NCBI GenBank assembly: GCA_033065855.1
Contig: JAVXUO010001356.1
Coordinates: 1 to 64,000, forward strand
DNA from: Escallonia rubra
Taxonomy: Eukaryota > Streptophyta > Magnoliopsida > Escalloniales > Escalloniaceae
Reading direction: 5' to 3'
DNA: 64,000 nucleotides
The position numbers and the translations under genes were made by a program. Shown here one piece after another: positions 1 to 11,419 of this stretch; the first letter of the stretch is position 1; the number at the start of each line of letters is the position of its first letter. The notes under the pieces were generated by a model. That model was not told the origin of the DNA and made no database searches. It was given only the letters and a program-made list of their open reading frames with translations.

Positions 1-1522
1 GAAACAAAGTAGAAATTACCTCCAAGAGACTTTACTGTAGTATGTCTGCAAACATCCGTGTGAACTAACTCCAACCTTTCAGTCTTCTTCTTTTTACCAT
101 CTCTTTGAAAACTGACTCGTTTTTGCTTTCCATAGACACAACCCTCGCAAAAATCCAACTGAATGTTCATCGTCCCTGGCAATGCATTTTTTGAGTGTAG
201 AATTCTCATACTGCTCTCACTCAAATGTCCCAACCTCTGATGCCATAATGTAGTCCTCTGATTTTCTGTAGAAGTTAAAGAGATAGAGTGGTTATAATTA
301 CCTAAAATAGTATATATGGTTCCTACTATTTCACCTCTTGCTACCACCAGCGACCCTTTGATCATCTTCCACTGTTTTTCACCAAATTCCACAAAATAGC
401 CTTCACGGCCAACCCGCTGATGGATATAAGGTTCTTCTGCAGTTCTAGAATATGTGTAAGATCCTTCAAAATCAGGGTTCCCCCATTAGACAGTTTAATT
501 TCCATTTTTTCCTTTCCAACAATATTACACCAATATCCATTCCTGACAATCACATGTCTATAATCACCATGAACATAATCATAGAAATAATCCCTAAGAG
601 GTGTACAATGAATAGATGCTCCTAAGTCTACATACCACACTTTGAAATTATCATTCACTGTAACAGAGAGACATAAATCGTCATATGTCCGTTTGTTTAA
701 ACTTACCATGTTTGCCCCGTCATCATCACCTCGTCTTCCCCCTGCTCCATTTTTCTTCTTTGGTTCTGTACAATCATTCTTCTTATGACCCTCCTTGTTA
801 CAATTCCTGCACACTATGGTTCTCCCTTTGGACTTCGAATTGCCTCTTGATTTTGATCTTCCTCTTGTAAGAGTTCTTTCCATGTTCTTCTGCTTGTTAT
901 TCTGTCTACCTTTGAATTCCACGAACAAAGCAATACTAGATGATATATCATCACCAATCATCTTTCTCCGCATTTCGTCATTCATCACAGAGCTCACAAC
1001 ATCACTAAGCATTAGCATTCCAGAGATAGTAGAATTACTCACTGTCGTTACTAAGTTATTCCAACTATCAGGCAGTGAATACAGAAACAACAGAGCCCGA
1101 ATTTCAACATCAAAATTAATGCTGACAAATTCCGGTTGATTTGTAACACCGTTAAAATCATTTAAATGATCAACAACAAAACCATTTTTAGACATCCTCA
1201 TATTAAACAGTCTCTTCATAAGAAATACATTATTTGAAGCTGAAAGTTTTTCATACTATTTCTCCAACGCTTTCATCACAGTAGCAGTAGTTTTTTCCTT
1301 GAAGATATTGAATGCTACTTGTGGTGTCAGGCTAAGCCTTACTGTAGCCAATGCCTTTTTATACAAAATTGCCCACTCATTCGCATTCATCGCTTCAGGT
1401 TTCTCTCCCACAAGCTGTAGATACAGATCCTTCTGATACAAGCAGTCTTCAACTTGCATCTTCCACCACTGAAAATTCATACCATTCAACTTCTCGATCT
1501 TTCCTTTACCTTCTTTGGCCAT
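1..1522 (-). pseudogene. Copia gag-pol remnant (gag, zinc knuckle, protease, integrase start)
   Basis: The gag N-terminus begins at 1522 (MAKEGKGKIEKLNGMNFQWW), a UBN2-type Copia gag start. A zinc knuckle CRNCNKEGHKKNDC fits the C-x2-C-x4-H-x4-C pattern, near 780-830. A protease region with the D-x-G-A signature follows near 610-640. The left end encodes the gag-pre-integrase and HHCC part of integrase. The family encodes one polyprotein for capsid and replication enzymes. This copy is broken and is treated as a fossil. Confidence 0.85.
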
Positions 1523-1569
1523 TGCTCCGACTCAAACGTAAAACCTACGTAAGTAAAACTCTAACTCAA

Positions 1570-1581
1570 GCTCTGATACCA
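1570..1581 (-). other. Primer-binding site (tRNA-iMet)
   Basis: The minus strand reads TGGTATCAGAGC, the standard plant Copia/Gypsy sequence complementary to the initiator tRNA-Met 3' end. It lies directly inside the LTR and fixes the element's orientation. Confidence 0.9.
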
Positions 1582-1583
1582 GT

Positions 1584-1978
1584 TGTTACAAAACGCAATA
1601 ATAACGAAGCAATATTTTGAAGAACAAAGAAACGAGAAATTAAGAAAAAAAAAAACAAACGCACAACACAAGAATTACGAGGTTCACCAATGTGGCTACG
1701 TCCTCGGAGTATGATCAGATTTCGATTTTACTATTCAGCAGTGTTACAATTAGAAATCCTAGCCCCCACTCTCTGTTGTCGTTTTCTCTCTTGACCCGAA
1801 AACAATACACGACCATTTATATGTCTTTAGAGCTAAGGGGTGAATTTTTCAAAATAACCAATGTGGGACAAGATAATTTATATACTTGGGCTAAGTCGCG
1901 ACCTTCTTTCAATTATCATTGTGGGATACCCATATAGTAATAATATCTTTGGGTTGAAATCATGCTCCACATATAACA
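1584..1978 (-). repeat. 5' LTR of the Copia element
   Basis: The LTR is 395 bp with inverted termini: TGTTA at 1584 on the plus strand and TAACA at 1978. Two bases separate it from the primer-binding site. A TATA-like box (ATATAAATGG on the minus strand) lies near 1814-1823. Confidence 0.85.
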
Positions 1979-2059
1979 ATTACTTACCTCACTTGCTTAT
2001 TCATAACACCATATAAAAAGTTAAGAATTACAACTAATAAAGAATAAAAAAATGGCCAG

Positions 2060-2948
2060 AATAATCAAGTAATTAGGTTATAGTAGCATAAACCAAACAG
2101 CATGTAAGGGCGTGAACGAATTTTTTTATCTATGGGGATGAAGATATCCACGACCTTGCCATATTTGTTGAAGAGCGGGAAGAGATCATCTGCGGTGGTC
2201 TCTACACATATCAATCCGATAAGCAACAAAAATTCAAGGACGGTCTGACTATTGAAATGGCAATTAAAGTCCAAAAAGAAAATAAAACGCAAAACAAAAC
2301 AGAGGAGACTTACGGAAAATGATGTTGAGGATCGGGAAGGAGTAGATGTTGGTGATCAGGGGCAGATCTAGGAAGTGCAATGGGGGGGGGGGGGGCAAAA
2401 TAGGTAATAAAAAATTGATGGCTAACATAAAAGAATTCGCGTCATTATTGAATACGTTACATGCAAAATATATTGCTTAATTTGACTAGCAATCATATAA
2501 TTTTACTATTCATAGTGATTTACTTAAGTTGCTAAGGTTAATCAACAACAATTAGTAATTGTATTAAGGACAATAGTCACATTTAAGTTAACATAATATA
2601 AAATTTTAAAATAAGAAAATAACTAACCTTGATCTATTTGTGTTTCTTTGTAATATGAAGATTTAAAATTTGAAAGAATGAAGATAGAGTAAGGTAACGA
2701 GAAAGACAAAAATTATGACGGTCGGTGGCACTAAAATTAAAAAAGACAATAAAATAAAATCCTAATACATTAATGTTACAATATAATGATATTTTCATAA
2801 ATATTATAAATATGATTACCCATTATTCAAAAATTGAAAAAGAACTTTCCAAAATTTTGGGGGGTGCCGTGCCCCCTCACCCCCGGTCATAGGGGTGCTC
2901 GCCCTTGTCAGCGATGTCAAGCGCTTTGGTCTGGCCGAAGTGTGACAT
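2060..2948 (-). pseudogene. SC35-type SR splicing factor pseudogene, intron retained, disrupted by a hAT-like insertion
   Basis: The minus strand at 2948 starts MSHFGQTKALDIAD, close to the plant SC35 start MSHFGRSGPPDISD. After a 551-bp insertion the RRM continues at 2356 as ITNIYSFPILNIIF (SC35: TYSLLVLNITF). A GTAAGT donor follows, with a 112-bp intron (2202-2313). Exon 2 begins after a TGTGTAG acceptor and reads TTADDLFPLFNKYGKVVDIF, nearly identical to the SC35 RRM. The match then fades in the RNP1 region (near 2070-2110), where an in-frame stop follows; the C-terminal RS domain is absent. SC35 proteins bind exonic enhancers and recruit the spliceosome; this copy cannot. The retained intron argues for DNA-level duplication rather than retroposition. 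The gene family call is strong. Whether the copy was truncated before or after the neighbouring Copia insertion is unknown. Confidence 0.85.
2357..2907. mobile_element. Non-autonomous hAT-like element inside SC35 exon 1
   Basis: The left end starts CAGGGGCAGATCTAGG. The right end, read inverted, starts CAAGGGCGAGCACCCC. The element carries a poly-G run (about 2382-2395) and an AT-rich interior with no coding sequence. The flanks are 8-bp copies, ATCACCAA and ATCGCTGA on the minus strand, matching at 5 of 8 positions with all three differences being transitions. Eight-bp duplications and CAGGG-type ends fit hAT. The insertion point is exact because SC35 codons resume on both sides. Confidence 0.7.
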
Positions 2949-3185
2949 CTCTCGTTATTGGCGATTGGGGTGATCAAACATGGTGTTTCTAAAGTTACGC
3001 TTAATTTGTGTGTGGAACTTTCCTGTGGCGCGTGTTTGGGAACTGGTTGGGGGCATGAGAGGTGGGAGGTGGGTGGCGAAGCTGAATGTGGGGGGGCGGG
3101 GGGGGGTGGGGGGTGGGTGGGTGGGGGGAGGAGAACGGCGGGTAAAAAAAACAAAGGCTTGGGTTTTTTTGCTTTTAATTACGTT
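2949..3185. other. Upstream flank of the SC35 pseudogene, G-rich tract
   Basis: This holds what was presumably SC35 5' UTR. A strongly G-biased tract of simple GGGGT/GGGTG repeats lies at about 3050-3135. No gene is seen. Confidence 0.4.
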
Positions 3186-3497
3186 TAGGGACGGATTCCA
3201 GTCTGTTGTTAAAAGTTCGTCGCTAAAGTTCTTTTAAATCTTTTTGAAAAATGAAATTTTTTCAAAAATAGTTATTAGCGACAGATTATTCCGTCAGTAA
3301 TAATCCGTCGATAAAGGTCCATTGCTAAAAACCTTTACCTACAGATTTTTCTATCGGTAAAGGTTTTAAGCGACGGACCTTTACTGACAAATAAATTTGT
3401 CGATAAAGGTTGCTTTTAGCAACGGATATCTATCGGTAAAGACTACTTTTAGCAACAGATTTTAGTCCGTCGCTAAAGGCTATTTTTCTTGTAGTGT
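3186..3497. mobile_element. CACTA-type element end with subterminal repeats
   Basis: The right end reads TTTTTCTTGTAGTG, the inverse of the CACTACAAGAAAAA terminus of plant En/Spm (CACTA) transposons. Inside it are many direct and inverted copies of a short motif around TAGCGACGGATT/CCGTCGCTAAAG, as expected for CACTA subterminal repeats. The other end was not found; SC35-like sequence begins immediately to the left, so the copy is truncated or a remnant. Confidence 0.6.
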
Positions 3498-4261
3498 GCA
3501 TCACCACCGTGGCCTGCATGTTCTTGTTTTGCCTCTGCTGCCTTGTAATACTCCCACCATCTCCTGCACCAAAACCCATCTCAAACAAATCTGAGATCAA
3601 AAGTCAGATTCGACCATAACAACCACCACCTACCACTCATACTCGCCGACCTACGTACAAAAATTGCACAACTCATTGCAACTGCAATCCTCGTTTTCCT
3701 TTTCGTCTCAAATCATCACCATCAAAGCACAACATGTCACAGCCCATTACTGGCCTAAACAATCCACCACTACAGCCACAACATCACCACCAAATCACCT
3801 CATCATCACACATCCACGGCCGTAGTTCAATCTGTCAACCACCTACCACTCGTTGCTCCAGTTCACGCTACCACCATGATCTTACACCGTAGCCACCTCA
3901 CATTGGTCGCAATGCGTAGATCCATCGCCAGAAAACCACACTTCAATCTCAGTATCAACCATATACGCTGATCTACCACCTAAGTCGATTACGGAAGGTG
4001 TATGGTAGAGGCATTGGGGACTTGTCGTGTCCTTGGTCTTGCCAGTAACAACCTTTTACTCCTCAATTTCGCCACAAGGCTTAAAGGCGGAGAGGATGTT
4101 CTGGTAGTAGTGGGTTTTGTATCACTAAGATGTTGCTTTTGTTTTGGGTTTCGATTTTCAATTTTGATTCTGAGTCAAGGGAACTTCGGCTCCCATAGTT
4201 AATAAAATTTCGTTTTGAATCGATTTAGATGCATAAACATTGGAAGTAAACTTATTTGAAT
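3498..4261. other. No recognisable gene
   Basis: A moderately C/A-rich stretch (CCACCACC-type words) and a 66-codon open frame at 4002-4202 that resembles nothing I know. I see no supportable feature. Confidence 0.4.
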
Positions 4262-4436
4262 TTTTTTTGCTGCTACTGGATTGAAGGAATCTTCCTCTTT
4301 CCTCATATAACGATAATTAATGGTCGCTAAATGTTTCTAATGACGTTAATCTAGTGTCGCTAAAAATTATCGCTGAAAGAGTCAGCAGTAAAGTCATTAC
4401 AAATATTTAGCGATTATTAATTGTCACTATATACAA
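4262..4436. repeat. MITE family M1, copy 1 (truncated)
   Basis: GCTGCTACTGG, GGAATCTTCCTC, TATAACGATAATTAATGG and TCGCTAAATGTTTCTA match the right arm (inverted) of the hairpin element at 29915-30121. The second arm is only partly present, ending near CACTATATAC. Confidence 0.6.
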
Positions 4437-4741
4437 AATTTGTGCAACATAGTTTAGAAACTCGTTTATTTTGTTAAATTGCACATGCTTAACTTTAGCA
4501 AAAATGTATATATCTAACTAAATGTTAGAATTTTGGTTCCAAAATTAGATGTATTCGTATTTGGGAAAGCATGCACGAAAACTAACATATGGAGAAGAGT
4601 AATTACAAAAACCAACATTTCATGCATGAAAGGGAAAATAGAACCCCGCCTCCAATTTATTCGCCCTTATTCATCTTAATGAGGTACATAGAGCTTTTAA
4701 ATGCTGGTACACATGGCGGCAAAATATCGTCCTCAACAGAT

Positions 4742-5443
4742 TCAAGGCTTGGTTTTTGTTGCCTGCATGTAGGCTTTAGCTTCTTCGGAATTGAGGCAGC
4801 ACTTGAAGCAAGCTCCGCCACCTTTGCCATAATGACCACCACAGCACCCATACTTGCAATGTCCACCCTTCCCTCCTCCTCCTCCTCCATAACCACCTCC
4901 CTTGCTGCCGCCTCCGTAAGCCTCCTTATTTTCGACCTCCCTTCCTCCTCCGTAACCACCACCTCCTCCACCGGAACCACCACCCTTGCCTCCTCCTCCA
5001 TAACCACCACCTCCTCCACCATAACCACCACCCTTGCCTCCTCCTCCGTAACCACCACTTCCTCCGCCGGAACCACCACCCTTGCCTCCTCCTCCGTAAC
5101 TACCACTTCCTCCGCCGGAACCACCCCCCTTGCCTCCTCCTCCGTAACCACCACTTCCTCCGCCGGAACCACCCCCCTTTCCCCCTCCTCCGTAACCACC
5201 ACTTCCTCCGCCGGAACCACCGCCCTTGCCTCCTCCTCCTCCGTAACCACCACCTCCTCCGCCGTAATCGCCGCCCTTGCCTCCTCCTCCGTAACAACCA
5301 CCTCCTCCGCCGTAACCACCACCCTTGCCTCCTCCATGATCGCCGCCCCATCCTTTACTTCCTTCCTTCGTAACCTCCCTTACCGCCTTCACCATAACAG
5401 TAATTTCCATTGCTATGATCATCCACATTATTTGCTACCCCAG
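4742..5443 (-). CDS. Glycine-rich protein GRP-C, exon 2 only; probably damaged
   Basis: The minus strand encodes a long Gly-rich domain built of GGGGKGGGSGGGSGGYG-type units, then a Cys-rich tail (CKYGCC, CFKCC) and the end EEAKAYMQATKTKP. It is likely a secreted cell-wall protein of the family of GRP-A and GRP-B here. The right edge follows a CATGCAG acceptor, and the exon opens with CTGGGG, like the CTGAGG of the two paralogues. Read in their phase it gives TGVANNVDDHSNGNYCYGEG, but that frame stops at a TAA soon after. A GAAG unit present three times, against two needed to join the downstream Gly-rich frame, explains the shift. An internal ATG at 5428 opens the Gly-rich frame but gives a non-GRP start (MWMIIAMEIT). 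No signal-peptide exon is found to the right. Most likely a recent pseudogene; a misplaced or distant first exon cannot be excluded. Confidence 0.65.
4965..5235 (-). repeat. 48-bp coding repeats in GRP-C
   Basis: Near-identical 48-bp (16-codon) units, each containing CCTCCGTAACCACCACTT and CCGCCGGAACCACC on the plus strand, run in tandem about five times. They account for most of the Gly-rich domain. Confidence 0.8.
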
Positions 5444-7521
5444 CTGCATGGACACATGAAGCAAGCTTGTTTAAAATCTTCGAACGCATCTAGGTCATCT
5501 ACAAGTTCAATAAAATTGAGATTTTCTATTTCTCGGTATAATAATAATGCTAAAAGCCAAGTTGTATCAGACGGATCCATTCTTGTTTCCTACTCTGGGG
5601 TCTACCTGTGAACAAGGTAAACCCAACTTTGGTGAACGTATGTTTTTTGTTTTATTTTTTATGAATATATTTGTGTATATACAAACATACTTCTGTTTTT
5701 TTCATTTCTGAACAGCATGAAGTTACATGTTGTTATGCCCTCTTTACAAGTAAGTGCCTTTCTAATAAGCAGTGCCACTAAAATGACAAAATTGCCTTAT
5801 TACATCAGCTAAGTACGTAGACTTTGTTTTTTTCATTTTCCCCCTCTCTTATGCTTGTACGAAACTGAAGGAAGAATAGCATCTTTATATTCTGTATGCA
5901 CTACGAGGAGAGGACCGTCTCATTCAAGCCACAATGTTACTCATTTAGTATTAGGCCCTGTTTTTACCTACTCATTATCCAATGTTCATTTCCTTCTCTT
6001 TTTTCATTTTTCTTCCGTATTCTGACTTTGTTTATGTGCACAACTGGACCAATACAATTCAATTTGGTTGCTTTACCTAATAGCAATTCAGATGGCTTTT
6101 AGTGATACTTTAAAAAGCGTTTTGTTTCTATTTACAGTTTTGAGATACGATAACCCCTTGAAAAAATGTTGATTAATAACTTACCACGTAAGTCTTATGG
6201 ATTTCTGCACTGATTTCCCTATGTCATTGTCACATGCTTTTGATGAGTTGAATGTTTTTGTATGATATTAGAACAAGTCGATCAAGTTCAACCAAATAAT
6301 TCAAATTCAAAATTTCGTTGTCAACCAATTTAATCCTTGTAAGTGTTTCAGTCACTTCAAAAAATTCTAACTGCAAGTGAGGAGACATGTTGATATACTA
6401 CTCCAAACCAAAAAATACTAATTAGCAATTTAACATAAAATTAAGGCCTGTGGCATGGACTGTCCACTCATTGCAAATTGGCTCTGAGGAGGGGGGGTGG
6501 CAGGAGCACAGTCCAGATCGGGAGAATACTAATTAACGTATAAGACTTGTAGATCTTTCCGGTCAATCTCAATCGATTTTGAGTTGATATTGTCTTAATT
6601 ACTATCAAATTGGAGTGGATTGATTAATATTGAAGTGAGAATATCAATTCATAAACATAAAAAAATAAAATAAAAAAAATTGTGTACAATGCGAGAAACC
6701 ATATAAAACAAATATGTTACCACGGATTGAAATGCAGGAGAATGCATAACAGATAGGTCTTGATGGTCAGAAGATGCATAAAGATTTCATAAACTTATAA
6801 GCGAGGAAAGAATTACTGACTCTTTTTCTCATTTTGAGACGTCTCGTCGGACATCACAACCGAAGAGATGAGAAGCGCAACCGTGAAAACAAGAGCACCA
6901 GAAAGAAAACCCCTGGACTTCATCTTTCTCCGGAAAAATGTCACGAGGAAAGAAGAATTTCGACAAGAATGGGAAACAAACTCAGCCCTTAACCTTGAAT
7001 ATATGGAGTCCCAAAGTACTAAGAGACATCAGAGGAAGGTGAGAGGAAGACATTAATTAGGCATGCATTGAAGGATAACGTGCCTCCTGCCACCGCCGTG
7101 CTGTGTGGTTACTTGTTAAGCATTTGAATTGTATGGCATGCATTCCAAGGTTTTATCAACATGATTACGTTATACGCTTGAACTCCGGAAGGTTAGAGGT
7201 GGTGGCAACTGGCAATCAAATTTGGAGAGATCTTTGAAATCACTTACATCTGGAAAGTGAAAGAGCTCTACAAACACAACTTCTCTTGCCAGGTTTAACG
7301 TTTACTTCTTTTTCTGTTTCGTAGTCTAACTTCTCTTGTTTCAAAAACAAAAGAAAATATGGATGCCCAACTTTCAGTTGGCTTTTTTTTACTGTCAGTC
7401 TTGTCCAGTAACATTGTTAGTCCCAGGGGAAGAATTTTGGCTTCAACCCCTTCTAGTGGTAAGAAACTAATAAGGCACTTCTCCTACATAGAATACTCAG
7501 GAGGTGTCTCAAATTTTTGAG
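5444..7521. other. No recognisable gene
   Basis: AT-rich sequence. I searched it on the minus strand for a GRP-type signal-peptide exon, which should begin near ATGGTTTCCAAG, and did not find one. A short open frame at 6868-7056 (62 codons) is unsupported. Confidence 0.4.
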
Positions 7522-8290
7522 TTAATTACACTTAGTTCATGAGGTTAGCTAGGAAGAAATTAAAATAGACCTGTGTTCATTAGTTCATACCAATAGAAAT
7601 AATGTTTATTGACAGAAACGAAATCATGAAATACGTAACACTTCGACAAAAGTACTATATTGCCCCTAATTTGGAAGGTACTTGTTGAAATACCCTTTAA
7701 AAACATCATTTATCTCTCCCCGTCAAGAACACTGCTGCAGCACCACTGCCACCGCGCCTGGCGCCACCTCTGCCATGCACAACCCACAACCACCACCACT
7801 ACCCACCTACCCGCCTGCACCACTGTCTTGAACCCTTCCCCCGGACCATCGCTTCTTCTCTTCTTTTCTCCACTGCCGCCGCCATCTACTGCTACTGCCG
7901 TATCCTCCCTCTACCTTCCTACCACCGCCAATGCTCTCGTGACCTCTCGGTCCCCCTTCTCGCCTATCCCCTTTCACCAACCGTCTTGCCGCATCACAAC
8001 CACAATAGTTCCATATCATACCCAAAAACCCATCACAGTTGCCAGATCACCATATCCACGCGGACCACACAGATCGGCACACCCACACGACACACACACT
8101 CACCGATCGCCACAAATACATAGAACACGCACAACGCAAAAATATTCACTGCTCAGGTTCCATTTTTCGGTGCAAACTGTCGTCGTGTTTTTGTGGCTTC
8201 GGTTGGATTGTGGTGGGTGCTAATTCGAGTGAGGGCGCGGGTGAACTGCCACTGGATCACGGTGTGTGCTAATCCCGCAGCGGTAGTAGT
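7522..8290. mobile_element. Degraded Mutator-like left end with C-rich interior (tentative)
   Basis: GTTAATTACACTTAGTTCATGAGGTTAG at its start resembles the GGGTTAATTACACYTATGTCCCTGAGGTTTGG end of the Mutator-like element at 18686. The interior is a CCACC-rich stretch (7735-8150). No right end was found, so this is at best a fragment. Confidence 0.35.
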
Positions 8291-11190
8291 TTAGTCTAGA
8301 CCTGTATGTTGTAGCTGACCATATATGTAAATTTATGGTGGGTGGGGCAATTGGTATTGGTTTGGGGTGTGGCTAGGTGGTGGTATCAGGTGACAGGCAT
8401 GGCGGTGGCTGAAACAGGCCAACGGTGACTACAACAAAGGTAGGCCGTAAGGACGCATCCTACGATCGTAATGTAACCTATTAAATTTAGACCAAAAAAA
8501 ATGTAGCCTATTAGAGGCCGTCACAATAAGCTATTACAATGCACACAAGCGCTTCAACAAGGCTAAGTCCTAACAAGGTGTAAATGAGCGTCCTATAAAC
8601 CGAACCACATCAAACCCTATTGAAAACTATTAGCATTGTTTTAGATCTTTTAAGGCTCTTCTCAACGTCCCAAGATAAATATCTTTTTGAGAAAAAGAAT
8701 ATTATATAATTATTTTCAGTTATAACTTTCAGTATTCAACCAATGAGCTAGCACTAAATCAATTTCAAATTACAAGAACTCACAATTGTACAATCCATGA
8801 AAGCACGAAAGATCTACTTCACTTGGAAAAGGTACAACTCATACAATCATCCTCTTATTACAACACCTAATATGTAAGATCAACAAGTTATAAGCACATG
8901 CAATACAAAGGATCTTATCTATCATATAAACAAGTGAGCAAGTTCAAGTATCTACTTGGGCAAGACAGCATTGTTTCAAAGATATGCTGGACACTATATC
9001 ACATTGAATACATAATGTGTTGATAAGCGATGATGTATTACACAAAGAAGTTATTATAGAATTTCATTTTAAAATACGTATAAAACAAAACAAAGTTAGC
9101 ACGGTTAATTCATATTTCAACTAGATTGTCAATCTTAATTGGTAAATTTAAAGATGAATCTGACTTGATTAATATGTTGGTTAAAATTTTGGCTATTGAA
9201 TTCCTTACTCTAAAGTTTTGAACTATCCTATTCAGTTGGATTGATTAAATGTAGAAACATCATAATATGCAAGTTCTGATTTATTTTAAAAATAGTTTAA
9301 ATTTAAAGCCTTAAACATGTGAGCGCGAATTAAATTCAACTAATCTTATGTTGGAAAAATTTTGAAACAATCTTTTTCTGTGATTTTTTTATTATGAGGA
9401 ATTAAACTCTTAAACATTCTAAATTATGTATTAGCTATATACTAATATATTAAGATTTTATGTTAACTTTAATAATTAAAGATATTTTTTGGATGGGACC
9501 AGACCAACAAATCTAAAGGTATGCAAATATTGAATTAGATGTGATCCCTATGTCAAAATTAATTTAAGTTTATTATAAGTAACAAATACACACACACACA
9601 CACACACTGATTGCAAAAAATTATCTATATAATATATATTTTATATAATCAAATTATAAGATAATTTTTTGCTTTGATAAGACCGCACGACCAACAAAGT
9701 TTCTATATTGCATTTATGAGATTTTGAACAGAATCACATATGCATTAGAAGGAACAATTGTACAATTAAATCAAATAATTATTAGGTTCTATATTTGAGA
9801 ATATCCAAAACCTTTAAGATGCAAAAAAGTATCCGTGTAATTCTACTTGAATGTAACTGTTAGTTGTGATTATTGTGCCAATTCAATAGCAAGTGGTTGA
9901 TTAACATATTAGGCTAATATAATGATATTTGTTATCCTTTCCAAGCTCATTATAGTTATAGATATAAGCTGACATGTTTTGGTATATAAAAGTTGTATTA
10001 TATATGTTGTGATAAAATAAGTATCATTCATGGGAAAATATCATTAAATGCACTTAGCAGATATAAGAACTATAACTTGGCAACAAATAGTCAAAGAAGA
10101 TGTGAAAACTAATTCCAACACTCCGAAATAAGGACATGTCATCTTAATAAATTGAACGTTCTCATTAGTAGCAACTTACAAGAATTAAAAAAAACTCATA
10201 TATAACGAAATATTGGATATTATGTAGTTGTTCTGTTAAATTTATTTTGTAAAAAAGCAATAACTTATTTGAAAGTGATAAGGTGTATGCATAAGTGCTG
10301 TTAAATTAGAAATGCAACCTCATTTCTTTTAGATTTCTACTTAATCGTTATAATAACCTCTGAAATATGTATATGTATAGTACCTTAAAAACCCTCCGAA
10401 GTTTAAAATGGTTAATAAGTGATAGCGTAACCATCTTTAATTACAAATACAATAGTATTTGTTACTTAGTTCTATATGACACCAACATGACTATTCTTAT
10501 ACTCTAAGTGCTAAGTCAACATTCACTTGAAATACTACTTGATAACTTAAAACAAATGCTTGAAGAAGGCAAGTAAACAGACAAGTATATTTAAATATCT
10601 CATAATAATTGCATGCACCTAATCAAACAAAAAATGCTATTTAATAATAAAAAATTAAGAGTAATGCAAGTGAATTCATTGTCTAATACTTTACTTAAGT
10701 TAGTTGTGATTAATTTATGTACTAAAGTTATTATTTATAACCAAATAAGATATTTTTATAAGGTTAATATCTTTTTTGTCTCACGGTGTGTGGTACATAT
10801 TCATATACTTTTAAAACATTATGATATACAGTATTTTATAAATCGGTCCGAGTTTAACTCGGGTTACTGGGCTAGTAACCCACAAAAAGACTATATGCGA
10901 AAGTCGTGGACACTCTCCTTCAATTGATGTGTCATTGGATACTCTCCTTCAGTTGTTATCGTAAATGACAAATTATTTATTTAGATATATTCAAAATAGC
11001 AGATACACGGACCGTTATTCTTGTCACTACCTTCCCTAAAAAAACTTAGTTTCTATCACTAACGGCACATAAGCTTGTCTATAAGGTGCACAATATCAAA
11101 GTTTTCACAAGTGAGGGTACCAATTGGCCTTAATAATGACAACATCAAAGTTGTCACGAAAACAAGTTTTTGATGAGTCTTTTGTTGCCC
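8291..11190. other. AT-rich intergenic sequence, no recognisable gene
   Basis: Long AT-rich stretch with many stops in all frames. The 104-codon frame at 10613-10927 has no recognisable content. A (CA)n microsatellite lies at 9588-9607. Confidence 0.5.
9588..9607. repeat. (CA)n microsatellite
   Basis: About ten CA units. Confidence 0.95.
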
Positions 11191-11207
11191 AAATCTTAAT
11201 CTTGTAT

Positions 11208-11402
11208 TACCACCAAGCGTGTAGGTCAGCTGGTAAGTGGTTGTCCTAGCTTAACCAGAGGTCTCGTGTTCGAGCCCTGGGAATGCAGCTGCGTTAAAAC
11301 TTGGTAGGGAGAGCTTTTCCGCCCATGTGGTCCTGCCCGGCTCGAACCCGGATTAGTCGGCTCTCAATGTGGTGTCCAGAAACCGGGTGGTCTAACCAAA
11401 AA
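11208..11402 (+). mobile_element. tRNA-derived SINE with perfect target duplication
   Basis: The head contains an A-box-like TAGGTCAGCTGG and a B-box-like GTTCGAGCCC with tRNA-like spacing, so it carries an internal RNA polymerase III promoter. The body has the CCCGGCTCGAACCCGG block seen in plant SINEs, and the tail ends CCAAAAAA. The 17-bp flanks AAATCTTAATCTTGTAT (11191-11207 and 11403-11419) are identical, which indicates insertion by target-primed reverse transcription and a fairly recent event. SINEs use LINE enzymes in trans; the LINE copy in this window (55389-58622) is too decayed to be the source. Confidence 0.85.
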
Positions 11403-11419
11403 AAATCTTAATCTTGTAT

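Larger units (their letters stand above)
1..1978 (-). mobile_element. Ty1/Copia LTR retrotransposon, 5' portion (fossil)
   Basis: A Copia element read on the minus strand. Its 5' LTR is on the right and its gag-pol runs off the left edge of the window. Parts in element order are the LTR (1584-1978), a primer-binding site matching the initiator tRNA-Met 3' end (1570-1581), gag, a CCHC zinc knuckle, a protease region, and the start of integrase. The order protease then integrase fits Copia. The coding part is broken, with a small number of interruptions, so this is a fossil. The 3' LTR is outside the window, so age cannot be read from LTR divergence. The expected 5-bp flank duplication on this side would be ATTAC (1979-1983). 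Confidence 0.9.

Noticed and set aside
4657-5337. Glu/Val-rich minus-strand frame in GRP-C
   Set aside because: An alternative frame of the same Gly-codon repeats. Only the Gly-rich frame ends in the conserved Cys-rich tail.
4589-5611. 340-codon Ser/Thr-rich plus-strand frame
   Set aside because: It is the antisense shadow of the GRP-C 48-bp repeats; the minus strand explains the pattern, including the Cys-rich tail.
6430-6520. GGACTGTCC…ACAGTCC partial inverted repeat
   Set aside because: Arms too short and no flanking duplication to call an element.
7660-8223. 187-codon plus-strand frame
   Set aside because: C-rich low complexity with no recognisable domain and no splice or promoter context.
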